Assembly: GCA_016200545.1 (NCBI GenBank)
Contig: JACQEO010000078.1
Coordinates: 1-59,897 of the forward strand
Reading direction: 5' to 3'
From: Deltaproteobacteria bacterium
Lineage (GTDB): Bacteria > Desulfobacterota > Binatia > UTPRO1
DNA length: 59,897 nt
In this document: one piece after another, positions 43,642 through 54,404 of the stretch
Position numbering within the stretch: position 1 is the first letter of the stretch
How the letters are laid out: the number at the start of each line of letters is the position of its first letter
The notes under the pieces: model-generated
Told to the model about the DNA's origin: nothing
The model's input: the letters and a program-made list of their open reading frames with translations, nothing else
Database searches by the model: none
Translations under genes and position numbers: made by a program

Positions 43642-45201
43642 ATGAGCGACGCTCTCCGCGATCAGCTCGCGCTCCTCCCCGCCTATCTCACGGCGCACCT
43701 CCAGCTGTCGCTGGTGGCGCTCCTGCTCGGCGCGGCCGTGAGCGTGCCGGCGGGCTTGTGGGTGAGCCGCCGTCCCACCGCCGAACGCATCGCCCTCGGG
43801 ATCGCGAGCGTGCTGCAGACGATCCCGAGCCTCGCGCTGCTCGCCATCATGGTGCCGGCGCTCGCTGCCCTCGGCCGCGCGACCCAGACGAGTTTCGGGT
43901 TCGCGGTGCCGAGCATCGGCTTCCTGCCCGCGCTCATCGGCCTCACGCTCTACAGCGTCCTGCCGATTCTCCGGAATACCGTGACCGGCATCGCCGGCGT
44001 CGATCCCGCCGTCGTCGAGGCGGCGCGCGCCGTCGGCATGACCGACCGCCAGCGGTTGCGCCGCGTCGAACTGCCACTCGCCCTCCCGGTGATCGTCGCC
44101 GGCGTGCGCACCGCGACCGTCTGGGTCGTCGGCCTGGCGACGCTGTCGACGCCGGTCGGCGCCCCGAGTCTCGGCAACTACATCTTCAGCGGCCTGCAGA
44201 CGCGCAACCTCGCGGCGGTCCTCGTCGGCTGCGTCGCCGCCGCCGCCCTCGCGCTGGTGCTCGACGCGCTCGTGCACGCGCTCGAGCGCGGTGTCCGCGT
44301 CCACCGCCGCGGGCTCGTCGTCGGGGCGTCGCTCGCGCTCGCGGCGCTCTATCTCCACACCGCGGTGACGCTCGCCGCCGGCGCGCTCGGGCACGCGCGC
44401 CGCCCGATCGCGATCGGCTCGAAGACGTTCACCGAGCAGTACATCCTGAGCGCCATCCTCGCCGGCCGCATCGCGACCGCCACCGGGACGCCGGCACGGG
44501 TCGTCCCCTCGCTCGGCTCGACGGTCGCGTTCGACGCCCTCCGCGACGGCACACTCGACTGCTACGTCGACTACTCTGGTACCATCTGGGCGACGATCAT
44601 GCGACGCACCGACGTCCCCGCCGACCGCGGCGCCGTCCTCGCCGAGGTCACCCGCTACCTTCGCGAGCACGACGCGATCACGGTCGTCGGCGCCCTCGGG
44701 TTCGAGAACGCCTACGCGCTGGTGATGCGCGACGACCGCGCGGGTACCGACGGGATCCGCCGCATCAGCGACCTCGCGGCGCGCGCCCCGGATCTCACGA
44801 TCGCCGGCGACTACGAGTTCTTCAGCCGTCCGGAGTGGAGCGCCCTCACCCGTGCCTACGCGCTGCGCTTCGGCGCGCAACGCAGCATGGATCCGTCGCT
44901 CATGTACGAGGCGGTCGCCGCCGGCGACGTCGATGTCGCGAGCGCGTTCTCGACCGACGGCAGGATCGCCGCGTTCGCGCTGCGCGCGCTCGAGGACGAC
45001 CGCGGCGCGATCCCGCCCTACGACGCCATTGTGCTCGCAAGCGCCCGACTCGTACGCGACGAGCCGCGCGTCCTCGACGCGCTCGCCGGCCTCAACAGCA
45101 CGATCGACGCGGCGACGATGCGGCGGATGAACGCCGCCGTCGATCAGGAAGGCCGCAGCCCGAACGAGGTTGCACGCGCGTTCCTCGCAGGCGCGCCGTG
45201 A
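43642..45201 (+). CDS. fused permease and substrate-binding protein for betaine/choline-type uptake
   Basis: The 519-residue protein is a fusion. Residues about 1-245 form an ABC permease with membrane helices and an EAA-type loop (VEAARAVGMTDRQRLRRVEL). Residues about 250-519 form the OpuAC-type binding domain, starting PIAIGSKTFTEQYILSAILA, with DCYVDYSGTIWATIM and DPSLMYEAVAAGDVDVASAF. The binding domain would face the periplasm, tethered by the last helix. Such fusions are known for quaternary-ammonium transporters. With the ATPase upstream it forms a complete importer, probably for glycine betaine, choline or carnitine. Confidence 0.92.
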   Translation: MSDALRDQLALLPAYLTAHLQLSLVALLLGAAVSVPAGLWVSRRPTAERIALGIASVLQTIPSLALLAIMVPALAALGRATQTSFGFAVPSIGFLPALIGLTLYSVLPILRNTVTGIAGVDPAVVEAARAVGMTDRQRLRRVELPLALPVIVAGVRTATVWVVGLATLSTPVGAPSLGNYIFSGLQTRNLAAVLVGCVAAAALALVLDALVHALERGVRVHRRGLVVGASLALAALYLHTAVTLAAGALGHARRPIAIGSKTFTEQYILSAILAGRIATATGTPARVVPSLGSTVAFDALRDGTLDCYVDYSGTIWATIMRRTDVPADRGAVLAEVTRYLREHDAITVVGALGFENAYALVMRDDRAGTDGIRRISDLAARAPDLTIAGDYEFFSRPEWSALTRAYALRFGAQRSMDPSLMYEAVAAGDVDVASAFSTDGRIAAFALRALEDDRGAIPPYDAIVLASARLVRDEPRVLDALAGLNSTIDAATMRRMNAAVDQEGRSPNEVARAFLAGAP

Positions 45202-45209
45202 TCGACCGC

Positions 45210-45533
45210 TCAACCGCGGGCGCGCAGGCGCTCGAGGAAGACGCGCATCTCCTTGCCCGCTTGGAGATCGCCGGTCTCCTCGGCGACGGCGATGCCGCTC
45301 TCCCACGCGGCCGCCGCGTCGGCAGCGCGTCCCGCGCGCTCGAGCGCCGCACCGAGGTAGCGATAGGCGACCGTGTAGCGCGGATCGGCGGCGATCGCGC
45401 GCTCGAGATGCGGCAGCGCCGCCGCGGCGTCGTCGGCGTCGAGGTACTCCTTGCCGAGGGTGAACCGCAGCAGCGCGTCGTCGGGCTCGTCCTCGAGGAG
45501 CTCGAGCAGATCCTGGACGCGTTCCGACGTCAT
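45210..45533 (-). CDS. tetratricopeptide-repeat protein
   Basis: The 107-residue protein has about two and a half TPR units: LLRFTLGKEYLDADDAAAAL, PHLERAIAADPRYTVAYRYL and GAALERAGRAADAAAAWESG. TPRs form helical scaffolds for protein contacts. No signal peptide is visible. The ATG overlaps the thiI stop (ATGA), so the two are co-translated, and it may assist ThiI or a sulfur carrier; that link is inference. It is convergent with the transporter genes. Confidence 0.85.
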   Translation of the reverse strand: MTSERVQDLLELLEDEPDDALLRFTLGKEYLDADDAAAALPHLERAIAADPRYTVAYRYLGAALERAGRAADAAAAWESGIAVAEETGDLQAGKEMRVFLERLRARG

Positions 45534-46726
45534 GCCGACTCGCGTACCGGCCGCGCCGCCGCCAGCGGCGGATAGACGAACGTCTCGCGCTCCGCGGCAT
45601 CGACCCCACGCCGCACGACTGTCGCGACGTCGAGCAGCGCCTCGGCCGCCGCCACCTCGGCGGCGGTCGCGTGCGTCGTCGGGTGCGGCGGGACGAAGAG
45701 CGAGCAGCAGTCCTGGTCGGGCAGGATCGAGGTGGCGAAGGTCCCGATCCGCTCGGCCTGGGCGATGATCTCCGCCTTGTCCATGCCGATCAGCGGCCGC
45801 AGCACCAGCATCGGCGTCGCAGCGGCGATCACCTCCATGTTCTCCAAGGTCTGCGACGCGACCTGCCCGAGGCTCTCACCGGTGACCAGGGCGCGCGCAC
45901 CGCCGCGCATGCCGAGCTCCGCGGCGATGCGCAGCATCATGCGGCGGTAGAGGACGACGCGGTGCGAGCGCGGCACGCGCGCGACGATCTCCGCCTGGAT
46001 GTCGCCGAAGGGGACGACCCAGAGCTCCGAGCGCAGCTGCCAGCGGGTGAGGTGCGCGACCAGCTCGCGCGCCTTGTCGCGGCTGGCGCGATCGGTGTAG
46101 GGCCCGCCGTGAAAGTGCACGAAGCCGACGCGGCACCCGCGCTGCATCAAGCGATGCGCGGCCACCGGCGAGTCGATACCACCCGAGAGCAGGCAGGTGA
46201 CCTTGCCGCTGATGCTGACGGGCAGGCCGCCCGGTCCGGGAATCTTGCCGGCCGAGACGAACGCCGCGCGCGGCAGGATCTCGATCGCGATCGTGAGCTC
46301 CGGGTGGTCGAGGTCGACGCGCGCGCCGGTCGCCTCGCGCACGGCCTCGCCGACGCGCGCGTTCACCTGCGGCGACGTCAGCGGAAACGCCTTGTCGGCG
46401 CGGCGCGTGGCGATCGCGAACGAGCGCATCGCGGCGCCGCGCGCGGCGCTCACGGCGGCGGCGCACATCGCCTCGACGTCGAGCGACGTCGGAACGCCGC
46501 ACGAGAAGTTCGCAACGCCGAAGGTGGTCGCGACGCGGGCGCGAATCTCGTCGACCGCGGCGCCGTCGGCGAGCCACAGCACGATGCGCCCGGGCAAACT
46601 CTGCGCGCGCGTGACGCCGAGGCCCGCCGTCGCCGCGCGGAGATTGGAGACGAGACGCGCCACGAAGCGAGGGCGATTGCCGCCCTTGAGCGCGATCTCG
46701 TGATAGCGGACGACGACGCACGCCAT
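45530..46726 (-). CDS. thiI: tRNA 4-thiouridine synthase, form without rhodanese domain
   Basis: ThiI adenylates U8 of tRNA and inserts sulfur to make 4-thiouridine, a UV sensor; some also serve thiamine synthesis. The 398-residue protein begins VVVRYHEIALKGGNRPRF (NFLD), continues with a THUMP domain (about 60-165), and has the PP-loop CLLSGGIDSPVAAHRLM near 180. The active-site cysteine is in LPDQDCCSLF near 345. The C-terminal rhodanese domain of the E. coli enzyme is absent, as in Bacillus and archaea, so sulfur must come from a separate donor. Confidence 0.94.
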   Translation of the reverse strand: MACVVVRYHEIALKGGNRPRFVARLVSNLRAATAGLGVTRAQSLPGRIVLWLADGAAVDEIRARVATTFGVANFSCGVPTSLDVEAMCAAAVSAARGAAMRSFAIATRRADKAFPLTSPQVNARVGEAVREATGARVDLDHPELTIAIEILPRAAFVSAGKIPGPGGLPVSISGKVTCLLSGGIDSPVAAHRLMQRGCRVGFVHFHGGPYTDRASRDKARELVAHLTRWQLRSELWVVPFGDIQAEIVARVPRSHRVVLYRRMMLRIAAELGMRGGARALVTGESLGQVASQTLENMEVIAAATPMLVLRPLIGMDKAEIIAQAERIGTFATSILPDQDCCSLFVPPHPTTHATAAEVAAAEALLDVATVVRRGVDAAERETFVYPPLAAARPVRESA

Positions 46727-46783
46727 CGGGCGATGATACCACCGCGCTTCCGGCGGCGCGAACCGCCTGCTAGAGCGGAGCGC

Positions 46784-47497
46784 ATGGATTGGCGCCTCCT
46801 CGAAGCAACACGCGAGGCCGCGCCCCGGGTCGCCCTCTCCGAGGTCCGTCCGAGCATCCGCGACTTCATTCAGTACCTCGGCGCCGGCCGGCAGACGCTC
46901 GGGGTGATCCCGTTGCTCGCGCGGCGCGGTCCGGCGGCCGGCGCGGCCGTCGCCGCAGACGACCTCGCCGCACTCGCGGTCTCCCTCGACGCACTCGAGA
47001 TCCCCGCGCTCGCGGTTACGACCGCGCCCGGCACGCTTGCGGGACGGCTCGTGGATCTCACCGCGGTCGCGGCCGTCGCGTCGGCGCCGCTCCTGCGTTA
47101 CGACTGCGTCGCGGGCGAGAACCGCCTCTACGAGTCACGTTTGGCGGGTGCGGACGCCGTCCTCGTCCCGGTCGCGCTCGCCGCCGGCGAGCTGCCGCGT
47201 CTGGTGGCACTGGCGCGCGCCGTCCACGTCGCCTGCGTCGCCGAGGTCGCGACGCGCGCCGAGTGCGAGGCTGCGCTCGCCGCGGGCGTAGCGGTGATCG
47301 CGCTCGCCGCCGGCGCGCTCGCGCTCGCGGCGTCAATCCCGCTGCGCTATCCCGTCCTCGCGCAGGAGCCGATCGAGGCGCCCGCCGATCTCGCGTACCT
47401 GCACGGCGTCGTCGATGCCGTGCTGATTCCGACGCGCGCCGGCGTCGACGCGCTCGCCCGCACCGTCACCTTGGTCGACGCGGCCGCGGCGCTCTGA
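46784..47497 (+). CDS. TrpC-like (beta/alpha)8 barrel with lost catalytic residues
   Basis: The 237-residue protein resembles indole-3-glycerol-phosphate synthase: VALSEVRPSIRDFIQYLGAG, LLRYDCVAGENRLYESRLAG, ADAVLVPVALAAGELPRLVA and VACVAEVATRAECEAALAAG line up with TrpC segments. However, the Lys of the KR motif is Arg, the catalytic Lys of RKDF is replaced (RYDC), and the INNRDL region is gone. The Glu of VEVH is kept as AEV. It is therefore unlikely to make indole-glycerol phosphate and may have a new ligand. It is divergent from thiI and 3 bases upstream of a Nudix gene. The start has GGAG upstream. Confidence 0.62.
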   Translation: MDWRLLEATREAAPRVALSEVRPSIRDFIQYLGAGRQTLGVIPLLARRGPAAGAAVAADDLAALAVSLDALEIPALAVTTAPGTLAGRLVDLTAVAAVASAPLLRYDCVAGENRLYESRLAGADAVLVPVALAAGELPRLVALARAVHVACVAEVATRAECEAALAAGVAVIALAAGALALAASIPLRYPVLAQEPIEAPADLAYLHGVVDAVLIPTRAGVDALARTVTLVDAAAAL

Positions 47498-47500
47498 ATC

Positions 47501-48112
47501 ATGAGCGCGCGCGCACGATCGTCACGCTTCTCGGCCGCCGTGCTGCCGCGCCTGCGCGCGGCGCTCGCGGCGCCGCCGCCGCTCTCCGAGACGCCGCCCG
47601 GCATCGCGTCGGCCGTGCTGGTACCGCTCTTCGAGCGCGACGGCGTCCTGCATCTCCTCTACACGAAGCGCAGCGAGTCGCTGCCGCACCATCGCGGACA
47701 GGTCTCGTTTCCCGGCGGGCGCCATGTCGCCGACGCCGATCCGACCTTGCTCGCGACCGCGCTCCGCGAGACCGAGGAGGAGATCGGCGTCGCCCCGGCG
47801 CACGTCGACGTGCTCGGAGCCCTCGCCCCCATTCACACCTCCAGCTCGAACTTCCTCATCAATCCCTTCGTCGGCGTGATCCCGCACCCGTATGCGTTTC
47901 ACCCGAATCCCCACGAAGTGAGCGAGATCTTCTCGGTGCCGGTCGACGTCCTCCTCCACCCATCGACGGGGGTGGAGGAAGCGTGGACGCTCCAAGGGCG
48001 CACGGTGCCGGTCGCGACCTACCGCCACGGCGCGCACGTCATCTGGGGGGCGACACATCGGATCACGACGACGCTCCTCGACCTCCTGCGAACGCTGCGC
48101 GCCGACGCGTGA
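47501..48112 (+). CDS. Nudix CoA pyrophosphatase
   Basis: The 203-residue protein has the CoA-pyrophosphatase signature LLYTKRSESLPHHRGQVSF, then FPGGRHVADAD and the Nudix helix TALRETEEEIGV. These enzymes split CoA or its oxidised and acyl forms to phosphopantetheine and 3',5'-ADP, limiting or repairing the CoA pool. It begins three bases after the TrpC-like gene, which suggests that they are co-expressed. Confidence 0.9.
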   Translation: MSARARSSRFSAAVLPRLRAALAAPPPLSETPPGIASAVLVPLFERDGVLHLLYTKRSESLPHHRGQVSFPGGRHVADADPTLLATALRETEEEIGVAPAHVDVLGALAPIHTSSSNFLINPFVGVIPHPYAFHPNPHEVSEIFSVPVDVLLHPSTGVEEAWTLQGRTVPVATYRHGAHVIWGATHRITTTLLDLLRTLRADA

Positions 48113-48155
48113 GTCGGGCGGCACGCGGCGAGCGCATACGCCCGCGCGAAACGAA

Positions 48156-48184
48156 TTGACAGCCCAAAGGGGCGCTCGTAAGGT
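48156..48184 (+). promoter_or_regulatory. promoter of the M23 peptidase gene
   Basis: A perfect TTGACA (48156-48161), 17 bases, then TAAGGT (48179-48184). Transcription would begin near 48191, leaving a leader of about ten bases. Confidence 0.5.
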
Positions 48185-48201
48185 ACCGATGGGAGATGCG
48201 G

Positions 48202-49614
48202 ATGCGGCCGGCGCGATATCGTGAACAGCGCGACGGGATTTGGCGCCGCCGTCTCCGCGTGAGCGCGGCGTTGTTGCTGGTCGCGGGGTTGGTGTTCCTC
48301 GGCGCGACCAAGCTCGAATGGCATCGCCCGACGGGCGAGCTGCTCCACGCGGTCGACGCGCTCGGCCGTACCAGCACGATCGACGTCCATCTCGCGGACG
48401 CGCAGACGGGCCTCAGTCGGAGCCGCATCGAGATCGAGAGCGGCGGCACGCGCACCGTGCTCGCGAGCGCGGAGTACGCGGCGGCGTCCTGGCGGGTGAG
48501 CACGGTGCCGGAGACGACGATCTCGGTGCCGCTGCAGGCGATCGAGCGCAAGATCCCGGAGGGTGCGGCGACGATCCGCGTCTACGCGGACGACTACTCG
48601 TGGCTGCGCTGGTTTCGCGCCGAGCGCCCGATCCTCGAGGCGCAGGCCACCATCGATCTCACGCCGCCGACGCTCGAGGTCCTCTCGACCGAGCACTACG
48701 TGACCATCGGCGGCGCCGAGTTCCTGCTCTACAAAGTCTCGAGCGACGCGATCCAGAGCGGCGTCCAAGTCGACTCGTACTTCTTTCCGGGCACGAGCGG
48801 GATGTTCGACGATCCCGGCATCGCCGCCGCGTTCTTCTCGGTGCCGCAGGACCTCGACGTCAAGACCGTCCCCAGGGCAATCGCCGTCGACGCCGCCGGC
48901 AACCGCCGCGAGGTGAACTTCCACACGGTCGTGAAGCCGCGTCACTTCGCCGACAAGACGCTCGTCCTCGACGACGCTTTCCTCGAGCGCAAGGTCCCGG
49001 AGATCCTCGCCGCGACCGGCTCGCCGCCGCAACCGGACCTGGTGCAGGGCTACCTCTTCATCAATCGCACGCTGCGCAAGCAGAGCGAGGAGCGCATCCA
49101 CCAGGTCACGGGCACGTCGGCGAAGACGCCGCTCTGGGACGGCGCCTTCCTCCGCCAGCCGAACAGCGCGCCGCTCTCGGGCTTCGCCGACCGGCGCTCG
49201 TACGTCTACCAGGGAAGGATCATCGACGCGCAGACGCACCTCGGCTTCGACCTCGCATCGCTACGCCAGAGTCCGGTGACCGCCGCCAGTACGGGGACCG
49301 TCGTGTTCGCCGGCGCGCTCGGGATCTACGGCGACGCCGTGATCCTCGATCACGGGCTCGGCATCTTCTCGCTCTACGGCCATCTGAGCGCGATCACGAC
49401 GCAGGTCGGCGCGTCCGTCGTGCGCGGCGACGTCATCGGCCGTACCGGCGAGACCGGACTCGCGGGCGGCGACCACCTGCACTTCAGCGTGATGCTCTGG
49501 GGCACGCACATCGACCCGATCGAGTGGTGGGACGGCAAGTGGATCCACGACCACGTGACCGCCAAGATCGACGCCTACCCGCATACGACCGTCACGGCGC
49601 GGCGAGACGGTTGA
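48202..49614 (+). CDS. M23 (LytM-type) metallopeptidase, membrane-anchored
   Basis: The 470-residue protein has an N-terminal membrane anchor (about 18-40, VSAALLLVAGLVFLGATKL), a long beta-rich periplasmic region, and a C-terminal M23 domain (about 335-470). The zinc ligands are in THLGFDLA and HLHFSV; DHGLGIFSLYGHLSAI matches the conserved lid. Such enzymes cut peptidoglycan cross-bridges, or activate amidases when inactive; both zinc motifs here look intact. I chose the ATG at 48202 because GGGAG lies 6 bases upstream; the ATG at 48196 is adjacent. The next gene follows immediately. Confidence 0.88.
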   Translation: MRPARYREQRDGIWRRRLRVSAALLLVAGLVFLGATKLEWHRPTGELLHAVDALGRTSTIDVHLADAQTGLSRSRIEIESGGTRTVLASAEYAAASWRVSTVPETTISVPLQAIERKIPEGAATIRVYADDYSWLRWFRAERPILEAQATIDLTPPTLEVLSTEHYVTIGGAEFLLYKVSSDAIQSGVQVDSYFFPGTSGMFDDPGIAAAFFSVPQDLDVKTVPRAIAVDAAGNRREVNFHTVVKPRHFADKTLVLDDAFLERKVPEILAATGSPPQPDLVQGYLFINRTLRKQSEERIHQVTGTSAKTPLWDGAFLRQPNSAPLSGFADRRSYVYQGRIIDAQTHLGFDLASLRQSPVTAASTGTVVFAGALGIYGDAVILDHGLGIFSLYGHLSAITTQVGASVVRGDVIGRTGETGLAGGDHLHFSVMLWGTHIDPIEWWDGKWIHDHVTAKIDAYPHTTVTARRDG

Positions 49615-50811
49615 ATGGCGGCGCGCGTCGAGGCGCTCCGCACGGCAGGGCAGGAGGCACTGCGCGCCGCCGGAGTGGCGGACGACGCGACCGCGCCCGC
49701 GCGTGTAATGCCGTTCGCCGGTCGCTCCGTCGAGCTCGACCTGGCGATCGTCGAGCGTCTGGCCCGCGCGCCCGACCCTGAGCATGCGGCGGCGCTGCGC
49801 ACACTCGAGGGAGCCGCGGAGCGCGCCGGCTGGAAGGCGGTCGTGAAGGAGGCGCGACGCGCCCTCTATCGCTTCGGGCAACGCGGCGTCGCCGTGCCGG
49901 AGGCGGCGCGCGTCGAGACGCCGCGGCGACCGGCGTCCTCGTCCCTCGAGGGCTACCTCTCCGCGATCGACGGACGCGGCGATCGCCTGGTGTGGCTCGT
50001 GCGGCCGCGGCGCGAGGGCGGGCTCCTGGTGCTGACGGCGATATTGAACGAGCCCACGGGCCTGCGCGACGTCTCCATCGCCGAGCTGCCGCGGAAGACG
50101 CTGCGCCGCATGGAGCGCGACCTGCAGGCGCGGCACCACCTGCGCCTGGTCCCGGCCGACGGCGCGTACTGCGATGCGCTCCTCGCGGAGGGGTTCACGC
50201 GCGCGCGTGCCACCGGTGCCGCCGGGGTCGGCGAGTATCCGACGTACCGCGCACGGCTCACGACGGCGGAGCCCGCGCCGCGCGATCCGCCGCTCGCCGC
50301 GCGCGTCCTCGACGCGACCGAAGTCGAGTCTGCGGCGCTCGCTGGCGGCGTCGCGCTCCTCGACGAGCCGGAGTTCACGACCTGGCGTCTCGAGCGCCCT
50401 GCCCTCGCCGCCCATCTCGCCGACGTCGCCGCCGCGCGTGAGAGCCCGCTCGTGCTGAGCCGCCCGCAGCAGGAGGAGCGCGTACGCGACGTCGTGGCGC
50501 GCGCCATGCGTGAGCTCTTCGGTGGCGAGAGCGGCGTCGCGTACCGGCGCCGTCTGGAGGAGATGGCCTACTACCTGCAGGCGACCGGCCGCCGCGCGCA
50601 CGCGCTCGTCGCCTGGCGGACGGCGTGCGCGCTTGCGGCGAGCACGGCGGCCAGCGCAGGGATCCCGTTCTTCGAGGAGCTCACGCGCCGGAGCTTCGCG
50701 GTCCTTCTCGAGGAAGACGCCGCGCGTGCGCGTGACGAGGCGAAGGGATCGGTGCTCGTGCGTCCAGGCGCCGCGCCGGCCGGCACGCCCCGCATCCGCG
50801 CCCCGCGCTGA
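49615..50811 (+). CDS. uncharacterised protein downstream of the M23 gene
   Basis: The 398-residue protein is Arg/Ala/Glu-rich and probably mostly helical, with no signal peptide or membrane segment. A mid-region strand group (GDRLVWLVRPRREGGLLVLT, about 120-140) is followed by ELPRKTLRRMERDLQARHHL. I recognise no domain. Its ATG begins on the base after the M23 stop codon, so translation is coupled. It may be a cytoplasmic partner of cell-wall cleavage or merely share the operon. It is convergent with the metal-hydrolase gene. Confidence 0.7.
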   Translation: MAARVEALRTAGQEALRAAGVADDATAPARVMPFAGRSVELDLAIVERLARAPDPEHAAALRTLEGAAERAGWKAVVKEARRALYRFGQRGVAVPEAARVETPRRPASSSLEGYLSAIDGRGDRLVWLVRPRREGGLLVLTAILNEPTGLRDVSIAELPRKTLRRMERDLQARHHLRLVPADGAYCDALLAEGFTRARATGAAGVGEYPTYRARLTTAEPAPRDPPLAARVLDATEVESAALAGGVALLDEPEFTTWRLERPALAAHLADVAAARESPLVLSRPQQEERVRDVVARAMRELFGGESGVAYRRRLEEMAYYLQATGRRAHALVAWRTACALAASTAASAGIPFFEELTRRSFAVLLEEDAARARDEAKGSVLVRPGAAPAGTPRIRAPR

Positions 50812-50838
50812 CCGCCGCCGCAGAGCGCCGACGCCGCG

Positions 50839-51606
50839 CTACAGGTGGATGACCATGCCCTCGGTCGCGCACTCGACGCCGAGCGCCGCGGCGTGTTCGC
50901 GCATCTCGCGGCCGAGATGGATGAGCACGAGGCGGCGGCATTCGAGCCGGGGCAGCAGCGGCTGCAAAGTCGTGAACTCGATGTGACGTCCCATCGAGCA
51001 CTCGTACGCCGTGCATTCGCAGAGGAAGAGATCGACCCCGCGGGCGAGATCGAGGAAGCGGTCGATCCAGGGCGTGTCGCCGCTGTAGAGCACGCGTCTG
51101 CCCTGAACGTCGAGCCGCATGGCCAACGCGGTGTCCTCGTCCTGATGCGGCACACGAATCGGGAGGATCTCGACCTCGGCGATCGTCGCCGGTTGCTCCG
51201 GAACCAGTTCGTGGAAGCGGAGCTCGAACGGCAGAGTATGCGACCCGACGTCGCGGTAGAGCGTGCGAAAGAGCGTCCACACCCGCTGCTCGATGCCCGG
51301 CGGGCCGACGATCAGGAACGGGCGCTGGCGCGGCCGCTCGTACATGTACTCGAGCAGAAGAAACGGCAGACCCGCGAAGTGGTCACCGTGTAGATGACTG
51401 ATGATCACAAAATCGAGACGATCCGTCTCGATGCCGTGCCGCTTCATGGCGAAGAGCACGGTGGGACCGCAGTCGACGAGGAACGTGGAGCGCGCGGTCT
51501 CGAAGAGATACGCGGCGTTCAGGTGGGCGCCGCTGCAGAACGCGTCGGCGGAGCCGAGCACGGTGACGTCGAGCTTCGCGGGGTCGTCGCCACGATCGGA
51601 CGCCAT
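50839..51606 (-). CDS. metallo-beta-lactamase-fold hydrolase (RNase Z-like)
   Basis: The 255-residue protein has VTVLGSADAFCSG, LVDCGPTVLFAMKR, the zinc motif SHLHGDHFAGLPFLLLEY near 70, VLYSGDTPW for the fourth ligand, and a final HLG. The pattern of a short loop after HxHxDH and GDT is closest to RNase Z/ElaC-like and phosphodiesterase members. It lacks the flexible arm of true RNase Z, so tRNA processing is doubtful. It stands alone. Substrate unknown. Confidence 0.82.
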   Translation of the reverse strand: MASDRGDDPAKLDVTVLGSADAFCSGAHLNAAYLFETARSTFLVDCGPTVLFAMKRHGIETDRLDFVIISHLHGDHFAGLPFLLLEYMYERPRQRPFLIVGPPGIEQRVWTLFRTLYRDVGSHTLPFELRFHELVPEQPATIAEVEILPIRVPHQDEDTALAMRLDVQGRRVLYSGDTPWIDRFLDLARGVDLFLCECTAYECSMGRHIEFTTLQPLLPRLECRRLVLIHLGREMREHAAALGVECATEGMVIHL

Positions 51607-51840
51607 AGTCGGTGTTTAGCGTCATCGCCCCGCGCGTGGCAATTACCTCATTCGGCCTTCGCCCCCACGCGTCCGGGCGCTGCACGCGCAGCGCCGCGGC
51701 CCGCGGAGCGCATGGGACGTCGCATGGCGGGATCGTCAGCGACTTGCCCGGCGGCGTCATTGCGATGACAGGCGGTACGCGCCGTGTACCGACCGCCGGC
51801 GTCGACCTGCGAGGAACGCCCGCTTTTTCGGGACTTCCCG

Positions 51841-51855
51841 TGGCACTTGCTTTGC
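51841..51855 (+). promoter_or_regulatory. sigma-54-like promoter before the matrixin gene
   Basis: TGGCAC (51841-51846), five bases, then TTGC (51852-51855), followed by T. The invariant GG and GC are ten bases apart, as sigma-54 requires. The start would be near 51867, giving a 28-base leader that includes the ribosome site GGAAG. Confidence 0.55.
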
Positions 51856-51894
51856 TGATCCGTCGCTCTCGTGCCCCGCCCTTCGGAAGATCTC

Positions 51895-53769
<1,875 letters not shown>

Positions 53770-53881
53770 GCGCGTCGCCGTCGGCAGCTCGCGGCCGCTC
53801 TCCGCGGCGCGCCGTCGTACCGGCCCGACGCTGCCGCGATCGTGCTGGCCCGCGTCGGCGGCAGTTGGTAAAGATCGCTCG

Positions 53882-54328
53882 ATGGACGTCCGTCTGCAGG
53901 TGCGGCGCGCGCGCCGTGACGATCTCGACCGCGTGCGCGCACTCCTCGGCGTCGTCGAGACCCCGGCACCGCGCGAGCGCAAGCGCTGGCGCCGGTTGGT
54001 GTCGACTTTGCGCGAGGACCTCTACCTCGCCGAGCGCGAGGACGACGATACGCTCGTCGGGCTCGCGGTGATCGTGTACGTCCGTGGACTCGGACCGCCG
54101 GCGGCGATCGTGCGGCAGCTGCACAGCGTCTCGGACGCCGCGGCGCGCGCGCTCCTCGACTGCGCCCGCGCCCGCGCCGCCGCACGCGGCTGCGCCCAGC
54201 TCGAGGTGCAACTCGAGGCCGGCGGCCAGGTCGGCGCCCCGTCCGGCGCGACCGCGCTCGCGGACGCGCTCGCCGCCGACGGCTGGAGTGCCGGACCGCG
54301 GACGCTGATCCGGCGGCTCTCCGCATGA
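53882..54328 (+). CDS. GNAT-fold acyltransferase-like protein
   Basis: The 148-residue protein shows weak GNAT similarity: VRRARRDDLDRVRALLGVV at the start, LYLAEREDDDTLVGLAVIVY as central strands, and a helix with ARALLDCARARAAARGCAQL near 95-115. The acetyl-CoA loop (Q/RxxGxG/A) is not clearly present, so activity is uncertain. No strong ribosome site is visible. It sits between the protease and a small membrane protein with no evident link. Confidence 0.5.
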   Translation: MDVRLQVRRARRDDLDRVRALLGVVETPAPRERKRWRRLVSTLREDLYLAEREDDDTLVGLAVIVYVRGLGPPAAIVRQLHSVSDAAARALLDCARARAAARGCAQLEVQLEAGGQVGAPSGATALADALAADGWSAGPRTLIRRLSA

Positions 54329-54404
54329 CGGCCGCCGCAGCCCGCGCGTTCCGCTCGACTGCATCCGCGGTCTCCTGGATGATCGGCGCAGCGAAGGAGG
54401 ACGC

